A DNA stretch of 10,830 nt from JAQSWP01 sp040255215 (GCA_040255215.1 JBDZUM010000130.1:1-10830); one strand, 5' to 3'; positions 1 to 6,180 are shown, counted from the first letter of the stretch. Program-made: numbers and translations. The notes: generated by a model from the sequence alone, not told the origin.

Positions 1-147
1 ATCGGTCTTGCGCGTGTGCAGGGAAGCGGCGTCGTCCTGGGAATGGACGGAAACGGTTTCGATGCCCATGTCGGCGGCAGTGCGCGCGATGCGAATGGCG
101 ATCTCGCCGCGATTGGCGATCAGAATCCTGCGAATCGAAACGCTCAT
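1..147 (-). CDS. Biotin carboxylase-type subunit of an acyl-CoA or pyruvate carboxylase, N-terminal fragment
   Basis: This is the N-terminal 49 residues of a biotin-dependent carboxylase; the rest lies beyond the left edge. The ATG is at 147, preceded by a GGGAGAG ribosome-binding site about 11 bases upstream. The protein opens MSVSIRRILIANRGEIAIRI, the hallmark first strand and glycine turn of the biotin carboxylase N-terminal (pre-ATP-grasp) domain, and continues into a strand ending VSVHSQDDAASLHTRKTD, matching the second strand and the xxADE region of the family. Such enzymes carboxylate biotin using ATP and bicarbonate in the cytoplasm. The fragment cannot show whether this is a stand-alone AccC, an acetyl/propionyl-CoA carboxylase alpha subunit, or a long protein fused to carboxyltransferase and biotin-carrier domains. 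The family call is firm; the substrate is open. Confidence 0.9.
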   Translation of the reverse strand, partial: MSVSIRRILIANRGEIAIRIARTAADMGIETVSVHSQDDAASLHTRKTD

Positions 148-167
148 GGCCCAATACTCTCCCTCTC

Positions 168-193
168 GCCCTGCGAAAGACGCGGGCTTTTTT
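168..193 (+). terminator. Stem-loop with T6 tract; also a leader hairpin of the carboxylase mRNA on the - strand
   Basis: On the + strand GCCC (168-171) and GCG (173-175) pair with CGC (181-183) and GGGC (184-187), leaving T172 bulged and a 5-base AAAGA loop. Six T residues follow at 188-193. This is the form of an intrinsic terminator, but no + strand gene precedes it in the window. Read on the - strand, the same bases form a hairpin in the carboxylase 5' leader, just before its ribosome-binding site. It may stop antisense transcription entering the carboxylase gene, or shape the leader. The structure is visible; either role is inferred. Confidence 0.4.
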
Positions 194-225
194 CGTGGAG
201 ACTATAATTGGCCGTGCGCGCACGC

Positions 226-247
226 GCCGCCAGCTTTTGCTGGCGGC
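226..247 (-). terminator. Perfect 9-bp hairpin downstream of the small exported-protein gene
   Basis: GCCGCCAGC (226-234) and GCTGGCGGC (239-247) form a perfect 9-bp inverted repeat around a TTTT loop. It begins 19 bases past the stop codon of the - strand gene ending at 267, so it is well placed to end or stabilise that transcript. There is no U-run after the stem on the - strand, so it is not a textbook intrinsic terminator and may act as a 3' stabiliser or with Rho. A second short palindrome, GTGCGCGCAC, lies at 214-223. Confidence 0.4.
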
Positions 248-266
248 ATCGAGGCTAGGGAGCGGA

Positions 267-596
267 CTACTTGATGGCGATCCACTCGGTGGCGGGCGGC
301 GTCACCTCGACGCCTTCGAGGCCGGTCGGCGTCTTGCGCATGATGCAGACCACCGTCTTCTGCGGCTCGTTGGCGACCGCATCGCTGGTCAGCAGCGCCA
401 CGCCGTAGCTGGTCGTGCCTTCGGGCGCCACGACGATCCGCGGGCGCGGCAGCTGCGCTTCAGCGATGCACGCCTGCACCAGCTGGGCGCGGAACTTGTC
501 CCAGGAATCGGGCGAGGATGCCCGCACGCCCACCACGACGGCGGCGACGGTGACCGCAGCGCCCACGCCGGCGAGCGCTATCGCTTTCTTGCCCAT
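267..596 (-). CDS. Small exported or membrane-anchored protein of unknown function
   Basis: I do not recognise this 109-residue protein. The frame is open upstream to 692, but the ATG at 596 is chosen because AGGAGGT lies 3 bases before it. The N-terminus is MGKK followed by a hydrophobic alanine/valine stretch at about residues 5-23, reading as an uncleaved signal anchor or a signal peptide. The remaining 85 or so residues are soluble and contain two cysteines (in QACIAEA and VVCIMRK), which could form a disulfide if the domain is periplasmic. The first part, with SPDSWDKFRAQLVQACIAEA, looks helical; the rest looks like beta strands (RIVVAP, VVCIMRK, GVEVTPP, EWIAIK). It is divergent from the gene at 680, with 83 bases between the starts. 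The coding call is good; the function is unknown. Confidence 0.72.
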   Translation of the reverse strand: MGKKAIALAGVGAAVTVAAVVVGVRASSPDSWDKFRAQLVQACIAEAQLPRPRIVVAPEGTTSYGVALLTSDAVANEPQKTVVCIMRKTPTGLEGVEVTPPATEWIAIK

Positions 597-599
597 GCG

Positions 600-606
600 A
601 CCTCCT
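600..606 (-). promoter_or_regulatory. Strong Shine-Dalgarno that fixes the start of the small exported protein
   Basis: AGGAGGT on the - strand, followed by CGC and then the ATG at 596. It is a full anti-16S match and argues against the longer reading frame that would begin upstream and place 32 arginine- and glycine-rich residues before the signal anchor. Confidence 0.7.
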
Positions 607-632
607 GTGCCATTCTGGGTAAGCGTCGCAGA

Positions 633-646
633 GGAACCGGGGTTCC
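633..646. promoter_or_regulatory. 14-bp palindrome in the divergent intergenic region, possible operator
   Basis: GGAACC and GGTTCC flank a GG centre, giving 6-bp arms, midway between the divergent starts at 596 (-) and 680 (+). The position suits a binding site for a dimeric regulator acting on either gene. No convincing -35/-10 pair was found beside it, and in GC-rich DNA such a repeat can arise by chance, so this is only a candidate. Confidence 0.25.
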
Positions 647-679
647 CGAGCCATCGAGAAGCCCCGGAAGGGAGGAAAC

Positions 680-1003
680 ATGGCCGCCGCATGCCTGCTG
701 ATCGTCACCGCCGAAGTCGACCCCACGGTCGAGGCCGCCTGGAACAAATGGTACGACGAGGTCCATCTGCCCGACGCCCTGGCCTGCCCGGGCGTGCTGA
801 GCGGCCGGCGCTATGTCGGTTCCGGGCCGATCGCCGAATTCGATCGCGGCGAACGGCGGCGCAGCGACAGGAAGCTCTACACCACGGTCTACGAGCTGGC
901 CGGACCGGAGGCGGTGGAAACGCAGGAATTCGCCGCCATGCGGGGCTGGTACGAGTTCGGTCCCAACGTGGTGTCGCAGACCAGAGTGGTGGTCTCCCTG
1001 TAA
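680..1003 (+). CDS. Small dimeric alpha/beta-barrel (ferredoxin-like, EthD/DUF4286-like) protein
   Basis: This is a 107-residue soluble protein. The ATG at 680 follows a GGGAGG site with good spacing. The pattern is that of the dimeric alpha/beta-barrel superfamily: a first strand CLLIVTAEVD, a helix WNKWYDEVHLPDALACPG with the characteristic W-x-x-WYD-x-x-H-x-PD signature (Trp21, Trp24, Tyr25, His29), a strand RRYVGSGP, then LYTTVYEL and a final strand VVSQTRVVVSL. Family members are small oxygenases, isomerases, heme-degrading proteins or proteins of unknown role, and many work as homodimers with His and Trp lining a pocket. There is no signal peptide. It lies 114 bases before the metallopeptidase gene and could share its transcript, but the gap makes co-transcription uncertain. 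The fold call is fairly sure; the reaction is not known. Confidence 0.78.
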   Translation: MAAACLLIVTAEVDPTVEAAWNKWYDEVHLPDALACPGVLSGRRYVGSGPIAEFDRGERRRSDRKLYTTVYELAGPEAVETQEFAAMRGWYEFGPNVVSQTRVVVSL

Positions 1004-1117
1004 GAGCCGGACGGAACCGGCGACGATTCCGGGCGTTTTCACGGGGCCCGGCGGGTTGTCCCTCGGGGCCTCGCATGCAAGTATCGACTGCCCTCCGAAA
1101 CCGCCCCGCAAAGGACC

Positions 1118-2143
1118 ATGCCCCGTCGTTTCCCCTGGACCAAGCTGCCCGATTCCGAACTGCTCAAGCTGCGTTTGAAGGACCTGAAGGTGACGGTCGA
1201 GGGTTCGGCGCTGGAGCGGCGCATGGACGAGCTCTATGCCGAGCTGGATCGCAAGGGATTGCGCATCCGGCCGCATGCCTGGGTCTCGGACGAGTGGTTC
1301 AGCCCCGACGAGGCGCCGGGCATCGCCATCCCCTTCTATCTCGCCCATCCGCGGCTGACGCGGCTGGAGCGCAAGAAGATGATCGACGTCGAAGGCGGCA
1401 CCGTCGCCGAGTGCATGCGCATCCTTCGCCACGAGGCCGGGCACGTCGTGCAGAACGCCTACCAGCTGCACCGGCGGCGGCGCTGGCAGCAGCTGTTCGG
1501 GCCGGCCTCGAAACGCTATCCGAGCTTCTACCGGCCCAATCCCGCCAGCCGCAACTACGTGCAGCATTTGCGCCTGTGGTACGCGCAGAGCCATCCGGCG
1601 GAAGATTTCGCCGAGACCTTCGCCGTCTGGCTGCGCCCGCGCGCCGACTGGCGCAAGCGCTATGCCGGCTGGCCGGCGATGAAGAAGCTGGAATACGTCG
1701 ACGAGCTGATGCATGAAGTCGCCGGCGAAAAGCCGGTGATGTTCAACCGGCGCAAGGTGGACCCGCTGGGCAAGCTGTCGATGACGCTGGAAGAGCATTA
1801 CGAGAAGAAGCAGGCGGCCTACGCCTTCGACTTCCCCACCACCTACGACCGCGAGCTGCTGCGCATCTTCTCCAGCGATCCGCGCCATTCGCGCTCGCCG
1901 GCAGCCTCGACCTTCCTGCGCCACAACCGCGCCCGCATCCGCCAGGCCGTGTCGCGCTGGACGGGGGAGCATCAGCTGACGCTCGACACGCTGATGGACG
2001 AGATGATCGGCCGCTGCCGCGAGCTGAAGCTGCGCGCCGTCGGACCCGAGCGCAAGCTGCGCATGGACTTCACCGTGCTGCTGACCGCCAAGACCGTGCA
2101 CGCGATCTACAGTCGATCGCGGCGCAAATGGTTCGCGCTATGA
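1118..2143 (+). CDS. Putative zinc-dependent metallopeptidase (HEAGH) coupled to an ATP-grasp ligase
   Basis: A 341-residue protein without signal peptide or membrane segment, so probably cytoplasmic. ATG at 1118 is the only good start in frame; its AAGGA site is unusually close. Residues 101-115 read RILRHEAGHVVQNAY, a zincin motif with His105 and His109 as zinc ligands and Glu106 as catalytic base. About 50 residues on, HPAEDFAETFAVW (159-171) supplies a likely third ligand; Glu162 or Glu166 is my best guess. This HExxH plus ED(F/W)AETFA layout is that of the family usually annotated putative zinc-binding metallopeptidase. After it comes a charged helical region of about 150 residues with a basic C-terminus (RSRRKWFAL). 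The stop overlaps the start of the ATP-grasp gene (ATGA at 2140-2143), so the two are translationally coupled. The substrate is unknown; a role in trimming or recycling a ligase product is inferred. Confidence 0.85.
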   Translation: MPRRFPWTKLPDSELLKLRLKDLKVTVEGSALERRMDELYAELDRKGLRIRPHAWVSDEWFSPDEAPGIAIPFYLAHPRLTRLERKKMIDVEGGTVAECMRILRHEAGHVVQNAYQLHRRRRWQQLFGPASKRYPSFYRPNPASRNYVQHLRLWYAQSHPAEDFAETFAVWLRPRADWRKRYAGWPAMKKLEYVDELMHEVAGEKPVMFNRRKVDPLGKLSMTLEEHYEKKQAAYAFDFPTTYDRELLRIFSSDPRHSRSPAASTFLRHNRARIRQAVSRWTGEHQLTLDTLMDEMIGRCRELKLRAVGPERKLRMDFTVLLTAKTVHAIYSRSRRKWFAL

Positions 2144-3168
2144 GACGCCGGCGCGTGCTGGTGCTGCTGCACCCCGACCTGATGCCGCCAGACACGCTCG
2201 ATGGCCATACAGCGCAGGAACAGAACAACTGGAAGACCGAATACGACGTCGTCACCACGCTGCGCTCGATCGGCCACGACGTACGGCCGCTGGGCGTGCA
2301 GCACGAGCTACGGCCGATCCGCGAGGCGATCGAGGAATTCAAGCCGCACGTGGTGTTCAACCTGCTGGAGCAGTTCCATGGCGAGACCACCTACGACCAG
2401 AACGTCGCCTCCTATCTCGAATTGCTGCGCATTCCCTATACCGGCTGCAATCCGCGCGGCCTGATGCTGGCGCGCGGCAAGGACCTGTCGAAGAAGCTGC
2501 TGACCTACCACCGCATCCCGGTGCCGGCCTTCGCCGTCTTTCCGATGCGGCGCAAGATCAAGCGGCCCTCGCGACTGAGCTTCCCGCTGATCGTCAAGAG
2601 CCTGAGCGAGGACGCCTCGGTGGGCATCTCGCAGGCCTCGGTCGTCGATACTGACGAAAAACTGGTCGAGCGCGTCGCCTTCATCCACGAGCGCGTCGGC
2701 ACGCACGCCATCGCCGAGCAGTACATCGACGGGCGCGAAATCTACGTCGGCGTTCTGGGCAACGACCGTTTGCGCGTGCTGCCGATCTGGGAGCTCGATT
2801 TTGGCAACATGGCGCAGGGCGCCAGCCGCATCGCGACCCTGAAGGTCAAGCACGACACCGACTACCAGGAGCGCCGCGGCATTCTGCAGGGACCGGCGGA
2901 AGGTCTGTCGCCCGAGCTCAGCGCCCGCATCGTGCGCAGCGTCAAACGCATCTGCCGCACCCTGGCGATCGACGGCTACGCGCGCATCGACTTCCGCCTG
3001 TCGACGGACGGCGTGCCGTATTTCATCGAAGCCAATCCCAATCCGGAAATCGCCCGCTCGCAGGAATTCGCCGAAGCCGCCCTGCACGACGGGCTGGACT
3101 ATCCCGATCTGCTCGAACGGCTGCTGCAGCTCGGCATCAGCCGCGCCCGGGCGCTGGAATACGCCTAG
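2140..3168 (+). CDS. ATP-grasp ligase of the D-alanine-D-alanine ligase-like type
   Basis: A 342-residue cytoplasmic ligase-fold protein. ATG at 2140 is preferred because it forms an ATGA overlap with the preceding stop; an in-frame ATG at 2128 would add four residues. Ddl-like landmarks appear in order: N-terminal strand RRRRVLVLLHPDL; FNLLEQFHGE (73-82), where Ddl has its HGxxGED motif; IPYTGCNP (98-105); KDLSKKLL (114-121); FPLIVKSLSEDASVGIS (148-164), with nucleotide-binding Lys153 and the serine loop; AEQYIDGREIYVGVLGN (192-208); ARIDFRL (281-287) and FIEANPNPEI (295-304), giving the magnesium ligands Asp284, Glu297 and Asn299. These enzymes activate a carboxylate as acyl phosphate and join it to an amine. 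The C-terminal loop NPNPEIARSQEF differs from Ddl NxxPGMTxxS, and there is no neighbouring cell-wall gene, so a peptidoglycan Ddl is unlikely. Amino acid or peptide ligation of unknown specificity is inferred. Confidence 0.88.
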   Translation: MRRRRVLVLLHPDLMPPDTLDGHTAQEQNNWKTEYDVVTTLRSIGHDVRPLGVQHELRPIREAIEEFKPHVVFNLLEQFHGETTYDQNVASYLELLRIPYTGCNPRGLMLARGKDLSKKLLTYHRIPVPAFAVFPMRRKIKRPSRLSFPLIVKSLSEDASVGISQASVVDTDEKLVERVAFIHERVGTHAIAEQYIDGREIYVGVLGNDRLRVLPIWELDFGNMAQGASRIATLKVKHDTDYQERRGILQGPAEGLSPELSARIVRSVKRICRTLAIDGYARIDFRLSTDGVPYFIEANPNPEIARSQEFAEAALHDGLDYPDLLERLLQLGISRARALEYA

Positions 3169-3181
3169 ATCGACTCAGGCG
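3162..3181. terminator. Short hairpin spanning two convergent stop codons
   Basis: CGCCT (3162-3166) and AGGCG (3177-3181) can pair around a 10-base loop. The repeat covers the stop of the ATP-grasp gene on + and the stop of the dehydrogenase gene on -, which are only 6 bases apart. The stem is short and no T-run follows on either side, so it is a weak candidate for a shared transcription end point. Confidence 0.15.
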
Positions 3182-4347
3182 GCCAGTTCCAGAATTTCCA
3201 GCACCTCGGCCGGCGTCGGGATCGGCCGCGGATTGCGCGGGATCCACGGCGTGCCCATCGCCTGCTTGGCGATGCGCTCGAAATGCTCCTTGCCGACCTT
3301 CACTTCAGACAGGCTGCGCGGCATGCCGAGACCGCGGATGAAGTCGTCGAGCACGTCGCCCGCATCCTTGCCGGGATGCCCCATCGCCGCGGCCACCAGC
3401 GCCTGGCGCTCGGCATTGGCCGGCTTGTTCCAGCGCATCGCCGCCGGCAGCATGATGCAGGAGGTATGGCCGTGGGGAATGTCGAACACCGCGCCCAGCA
3501 CGTAGCCGATGCCGTGGCTGGCGCCCATCGGCACGCCGCCCGAGAGCGGTCCCATCGACAGCCACGAACCGATCTGGCAATCGAGCCGCGCTTCCATGTC
3601 GTTCGGATCGGCTTTCACCCGCGGCAGGCCGCGCGCCAGCAGCGACAGGCCGTGCAGGGCGGAGGCGTCGCCGAAGGGATTGGCCTCGCCCGAGCATACG
3701 CCCTCGACGCAATGATCGACGGCGCGGATGCCGGTGGACAGGAATAGCCACATCGGCGTGTGACGCGTCACCACCGGATCGAGCACCACCGCCTGCGGAA
3801 TGACTCCGGCATGGCGAAACAGTTCCTTGATCTTGGTGCGTTCGTCGGTAACGCCGGAGATGGCGGAGAATTCGCCGGCCGACAGCGTCGTCGGCACGGA
3901 CATCTGGCGCACCGTGGGCGGGTTCATCGGCGGCGGCGCCAGGCTGCCGTCGGGCTGCCTGACCCAGCGGATGCGGTCGAGATCCTCGGGCGTGCGAATG
4001 TCGTTCGACAGGCAGAGCTGGACCGCCTTGGCGCCATCGGTGATCGAGCCGCCACCCAGGGTGACGATGAGATCGGCCTTCGCCTCGCGCGCTTGCTCGG
4101 CCGCGGCGATCACCGCCGAACGCGGCGTGTGCGGCGGCATGCGGTCGAACGTTCCGACGCAATGGTTGCCCAGCGCGCGGCGCAGTTTCTCGATCTCGTC
4201 GGTTTCCCGGTTCAGCGTGCCGCTGACCATCAGGAAGACGCGCTGCGCGTCGGCGGCCCTGGCCAGCTCGGCTACCGCCTCGGCGGCCGGCCGGCCGAAC
4301 ACCACCTCGTCCATCTTGCCCAGCATGACGCGACCAGACTGAACCAT
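3175..4347 (-). CDS. Iron-containing alcohol dehydrogenase / maleylacetate reductase-like enzyme
   Basis: A 390-residue cytoplasmic NAD(P)-dependent oxidoreductase of the iron-ADH superfamily. Of two nearby ATGs (4353 and 4347), the second is chosen because GGGAGGA lies 6 bases before it and only 0 before the first. The N-terminal dinucleotide domain contains VTLGGGSITDGAKA (95-108), the GGGSxxD nucleotide loop. VPTTLSAGEFSAISGVTD (151-168) is the substrate-domain signature typical of the maleylacetate-reductase branch. Metal-site histidines are His212 (GIRAVDHCVEG), His278 (GASHGIG) and His292 (IPHGHTS). The metal-ligand aspartate of FucO-type enzymes (GMDALTH) is Arg208 here, with an Asp at 211 beside His212, so metal use may differ. 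No aromatic ring-cleavage genes lie nearby, so a true maleylacetate reductase role is not supported by context. It is divergent from the DUF502 gene, with 94 bases between starts. Confidence 0.9.
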   Translation of the reverse strand: MVQSGRVMLGKMDEVVFGRPAAEAVAELARAADAQRVFLMVSGTLNRETDEIEKLRRALGNHCVGTFDRMPPHTPRSAVIAAAEQAREAKADLIVTLGGGSITDGAKAVQLCLSNDIRTPEDLDRIRWVRQPDGSLAPPPMNPPTVRQMSVPTTLSAGEFSAISGVTDERTKIKELFRHAGVIPQAVVLDPVVTRHTPMWLFLSTGIRAVDHCVEGVCSGEANPFGDASALHGLSLLARGLPRVKADPNDMEARLDCQIGSWLSMGPLSGGVPMGASHGIGYVLGAVFDIPHGHTSCIMLPAAMRWNKPANAERQALVAAAMGHPGKDAGDVLDDFIRGLGMPRSLSEVKVGKEHFERIAKQAMGTPWIPRNPRPIPTPAEVLEILELAA

Positions 4348-4353
4348 TGCCAT

Positions 4354-4360
4354 TCCTCCC
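4354..4360 (-). promoter_or_regulatory. Shine-Dalgarno that selects the second ATG of the dehydrogenase
   Basis: GGGAGGA on the - strand. It abuts the ATG at 4353 but sits 6 bases from the ATG at 4347, the usual spacing, so translation most likely starts at 4347. Confidence 0.6.
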
Positions 4361-4441
4361 GGAAGTGACGGCGATTTACGCCGGATTTGCCCGAAGCTTG
4401 GCCGCGATCCGGCGGGCGCGCAACCCGCTCGAACGCGGGCG

Positions 4442-5224
4442 TTGATCGGCGCGCCGCCCGACCGCAGGATAGAGACAGACACCGACTTCGCCGGAGCCCG
4501 CGCCATTCCGACCACCGAGAAACCGCCGCAGAAGACCCGCATCAAGTCGTTCGGCGGCTACATACTGATCGGCGTGCTGACGGCGGCGCCGCTCGGCATC
4601 ACGTGGGTGATCCTCGATTTCCTGTTCGACCAGCTCTCGCGCATCGGCCGGCCGCTGGTGACGTCGCTGGCGCGCGCCATCGCGCCCGACCAGCCGCTGA
4701 TCGCCGCCTGGATGGACAACGACACCTTCGTTTCGGTGCTGGCCGCCGCCGCGGTGCTGCTGCTGCTCTGGGCGCTGGGCTTCGCCGCCACCCGCGTCGT
4801 CGGCCGCCAGCTGATCGCCATGTTCGAGCGGGTGATCGGCATCGTGCCGTTCGTCGACAAGATCTATCGCGCCACCAAGAAGTTCCTCACCGTCGCCGGC
4901 ACCACGCCCGAAGGCGAACGCCGCGTCGTACTGATCGACTTTCCGTCGCCGGAAATGAAGGCGGTCGGGCTGGTGACCAAGGTGCTGCGCGACGCCGATA
5001 CCGGCGAGGAGCTGGCGGCGGTCTACGTGCCGACCTCGCCCAACCCGACCTCGGGCTATATCGAGATCGTGCCGCTGCGCCAGATCACCTACACCGACTG
5101 GACCTTCGACGAGGCGATGTCGTTCATCGTCACCGGCGGCTCCAATTCGCCCGACACGGTGACGTATTTCACCCGCCGCAGCGCGCCGCCGCCGTTGAAA
5201 TCAGAGCCGCCGAACGAGACCTGA
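4442..5224 (+). CDS. DUF502 family inner-membrane protein
   Basis: A protein of 260 residues if translation begins at the TTG at 4442, the only standard start codon before the first membrane segment; there is no in-frame ATG or GTG between the upstream stop at 4340 and that segment. The ribosome-binding site is poor, so the start is uncertain. The N-terminal 35 or so residues are polar. Membrane segment 1 is at about residues 39-61 (YILIGVLTAAPLGITWVILD) and segment 2 at about 96-116 (alanine/leucine rich). DUF502 signatures follow: IGIVPFVDKIYRATKKF (132-148) and VYVPTSPNPTSGYIEIVP (194-211), which match the family's IPxVxxIYxxxK and VPTTPNPTSG motifs. Length is a little above the usual 200-odd residues, mostly from the N-terminus and a proline-rich tail. 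The family has no settled biochemical function. The family call is strong. Confidence 0.9.
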   Translation: MIGAPPDRRIETDTDFAGARAIPTTEKPPQKTRIKSFGGYILIGVLTAAPLGITWVILDFLFDQLSRIGRPLVTSLARAIAPDQPLIAAWMDNDTFVSVLAAAAVLLLLWALGFAATRVVGRQLIAMFERVIGIVPFVDKIYRATKKFLTVAGTTPEGERRVVLIDFPSPEMKAVGLVTKVLRDADTGEELAAVYVPTSPNPTSGYIEIVPLRQITYTDWTFDEAMSFIVTGGSNSPDTVTYFTRRSAPPPLKSEPPNET

Positions 5225-5256
5225 AAAAGTGACCGGCGGCAGCCAGACGGCCGCCG
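5225..5256 (-). terminator. Intrinsic terminator-like hairpin between convergent genes
   Basis: CGGCGGC (5234-5240) and GCCGCCG (5250-5256) form a 7-bp GC-only stem with a 9-base loop, in the 48-base gap between the DUF502 stop (5224) and the stress-protein stop (5273). On the - strand the stem is followed after four bases by a run of five T residues, so it best suits termination of the stress-protein transcript. On + the stem is preceded by five A residues but no T-run follows. Confidence 0.45.
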
Positions 5257-5272
5257 CCGATTCGCATCCTGC

Positions 5273-6094
5273 CTAGTGCGCCAGCAGCACGGGCACGCGG
5301 CAGGCCGAGATCACCTTGGCCGTGGCGCCACCGAGGCCGAGGAACTCCATCATCGAAGCCTGGCCGTAGGCGCCCATCACCAGCAGGCCGGCGCCGCGAT
5401 CGTGCGTGAAGCCCAGCAGGGCGCGGCCGCGGGCGCGGGCCGACACCGCGCCGGGATCGATCGAGGCGATCTGCACGGCGATGCCGTGACGCCCCAGCCA
5501 GTCCTTGAGCCGCGCCGTCGCCACCGGCTTCTCGCCGGCGCCGACCACCACCACCGTCACCGCACTCGCCTTCTGCAGCAGCGGCAGCGCGAAGCGCACC
5601 GCGCGCGCGGCCTGCTGGCTGCCGTTCCAGGCGATCACAGCCTCGCCGGTGCCGGAGAAAGAGCCGCCGGGCGGCGCGATCATCACCGGACAGGCCGATT
5701 CGTGCAGCGCCACCGACACGGTCTCGGGCTGGTCGTTGTCGGGATCGGCGCCGGGGCGGCCGGCCACCGTCAGATCGGTGGTGCGGGCGCGCGCCAGAAG
5801 ATCCTCGGGATCGGGACGCTCGGCGGCGACGTAGCCGATGCCGCCGCGCTGCGCCAGCTGCCCCTTGTAAGCCGCCGCCGAGGCTTCGGCCCGCGCTTCC
5901 AGCCGGCGCTGGTCCCAGCCCACCACCGAGCCGCTCAAACCGTCGATCATGCCGGCGGCGACGTTGCGGATGGTGGCCGGATAATGCAGCGCCTCGACGC
6001 CGGCGCCGAACAGCGCCGCCAGATCGCCGGCCAGGCGAAAGGCCATCTCCGCGTCCGGACCGCCTTCGGACACGGCGAGAATCGATTTGATCAC
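5273..6094 (-). CDS. Universal stress protein with two tandem Usp domains
   Basis: A 273-residue cytoplasmic protein. It starts with GTG at 6094, with GGGGGAG nine bases upstream. Domain 1 (about 1-140) opens MIKSILAVSEGGPDAEMAFRLA and ends SACPVMIAPPG; it lacks an obvious nucleotide loop. Domain 2 (about 152-273) opens AVIAWNGSQQAARAVRFA, a classic Usp first strand and helix, and contains LLVMGAYGQASMMEFLGLGGAT (237-258 region) before the end strand VPVLLAH. The loop resembles the ATP-binding GxxGx9G(S/T) motif, but the final glycine pair is displaced by one residue, so nucleotide binding is uncertain. Tandem Usp proteins of this size are common in Alphaproteobacteria and are usually linked to stress or low-oxygen survival. 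It is divergent from the tetR operon and could respond to the same regulator, which the sequence does not prove. Confidence 0.9.
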   Translation of the reverse strand: MIKSILAVSEGGPDAEMAFRLAGDLAALFGAGVEALHYPATIRNVAAGMIDGLSGSVVGWDQRRLEARAEASAAAYKGQLAQRGGIGYVAAERPDPEDLLARARTTDLTVAGRPGADPDNDQPETVSVALHESACPVMIAPPGGSFSGTGEAVIAWNGSQQAARAVRFALPLLQKASAVTVVVVGAGEKPVATARLKDWLGRHGIAVQIASIDPGAVSARARGRALLGFTHDRGAGLLVMGAYGQASMMEFLGLGGATAKVISACRVPVLLAH

Positions 6095-6103
6095 GTTGAC
6101 TTA

Positions 6104-6110
6104 CTCCCCC
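6104..6110 (-). promoter_or_regulatory. Shine-Dalgarno supporting the GTG start of the stress protein
   Basis: GGGGGAG on the - strand, nine bases before the GTG at 6094. No ATG occurs nearby in this frame, and the protein begins with the usual family N-terminus at this GTG. Confidence 0.5.
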
Positions 6111-6180
6111 AATGCGCGCCGCACCAAGCCGCGCGACGGGCCAGACTTTGCCTCAAAGCAGGGCGAGGGGAAACCGCGAG

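Noticed and set aside
203..208. Perfect TATAAT on the + strand
   Set aside because: No -35 lies 16-18 bases upstream, and no + strand gene starts before 680, so it is not called a promoter.
1004..1117. GC-rich gap before the metallopeptidase gene, searched for a terminator or promoter
   Set aside because: Several short GGG/CCC repeats can pair, but no stem with a T-run and no convincing -35/-10 pair stands out.
578..2101. A 507-codon open frame on the - strand opposite the barrel and metallopeptidase genes
   Set aside because: Low-complexity, His/Gln/Arg-rich translation with no recognisable motif, while the + strand genes there carry clear signatures and ribosome-binding sites.
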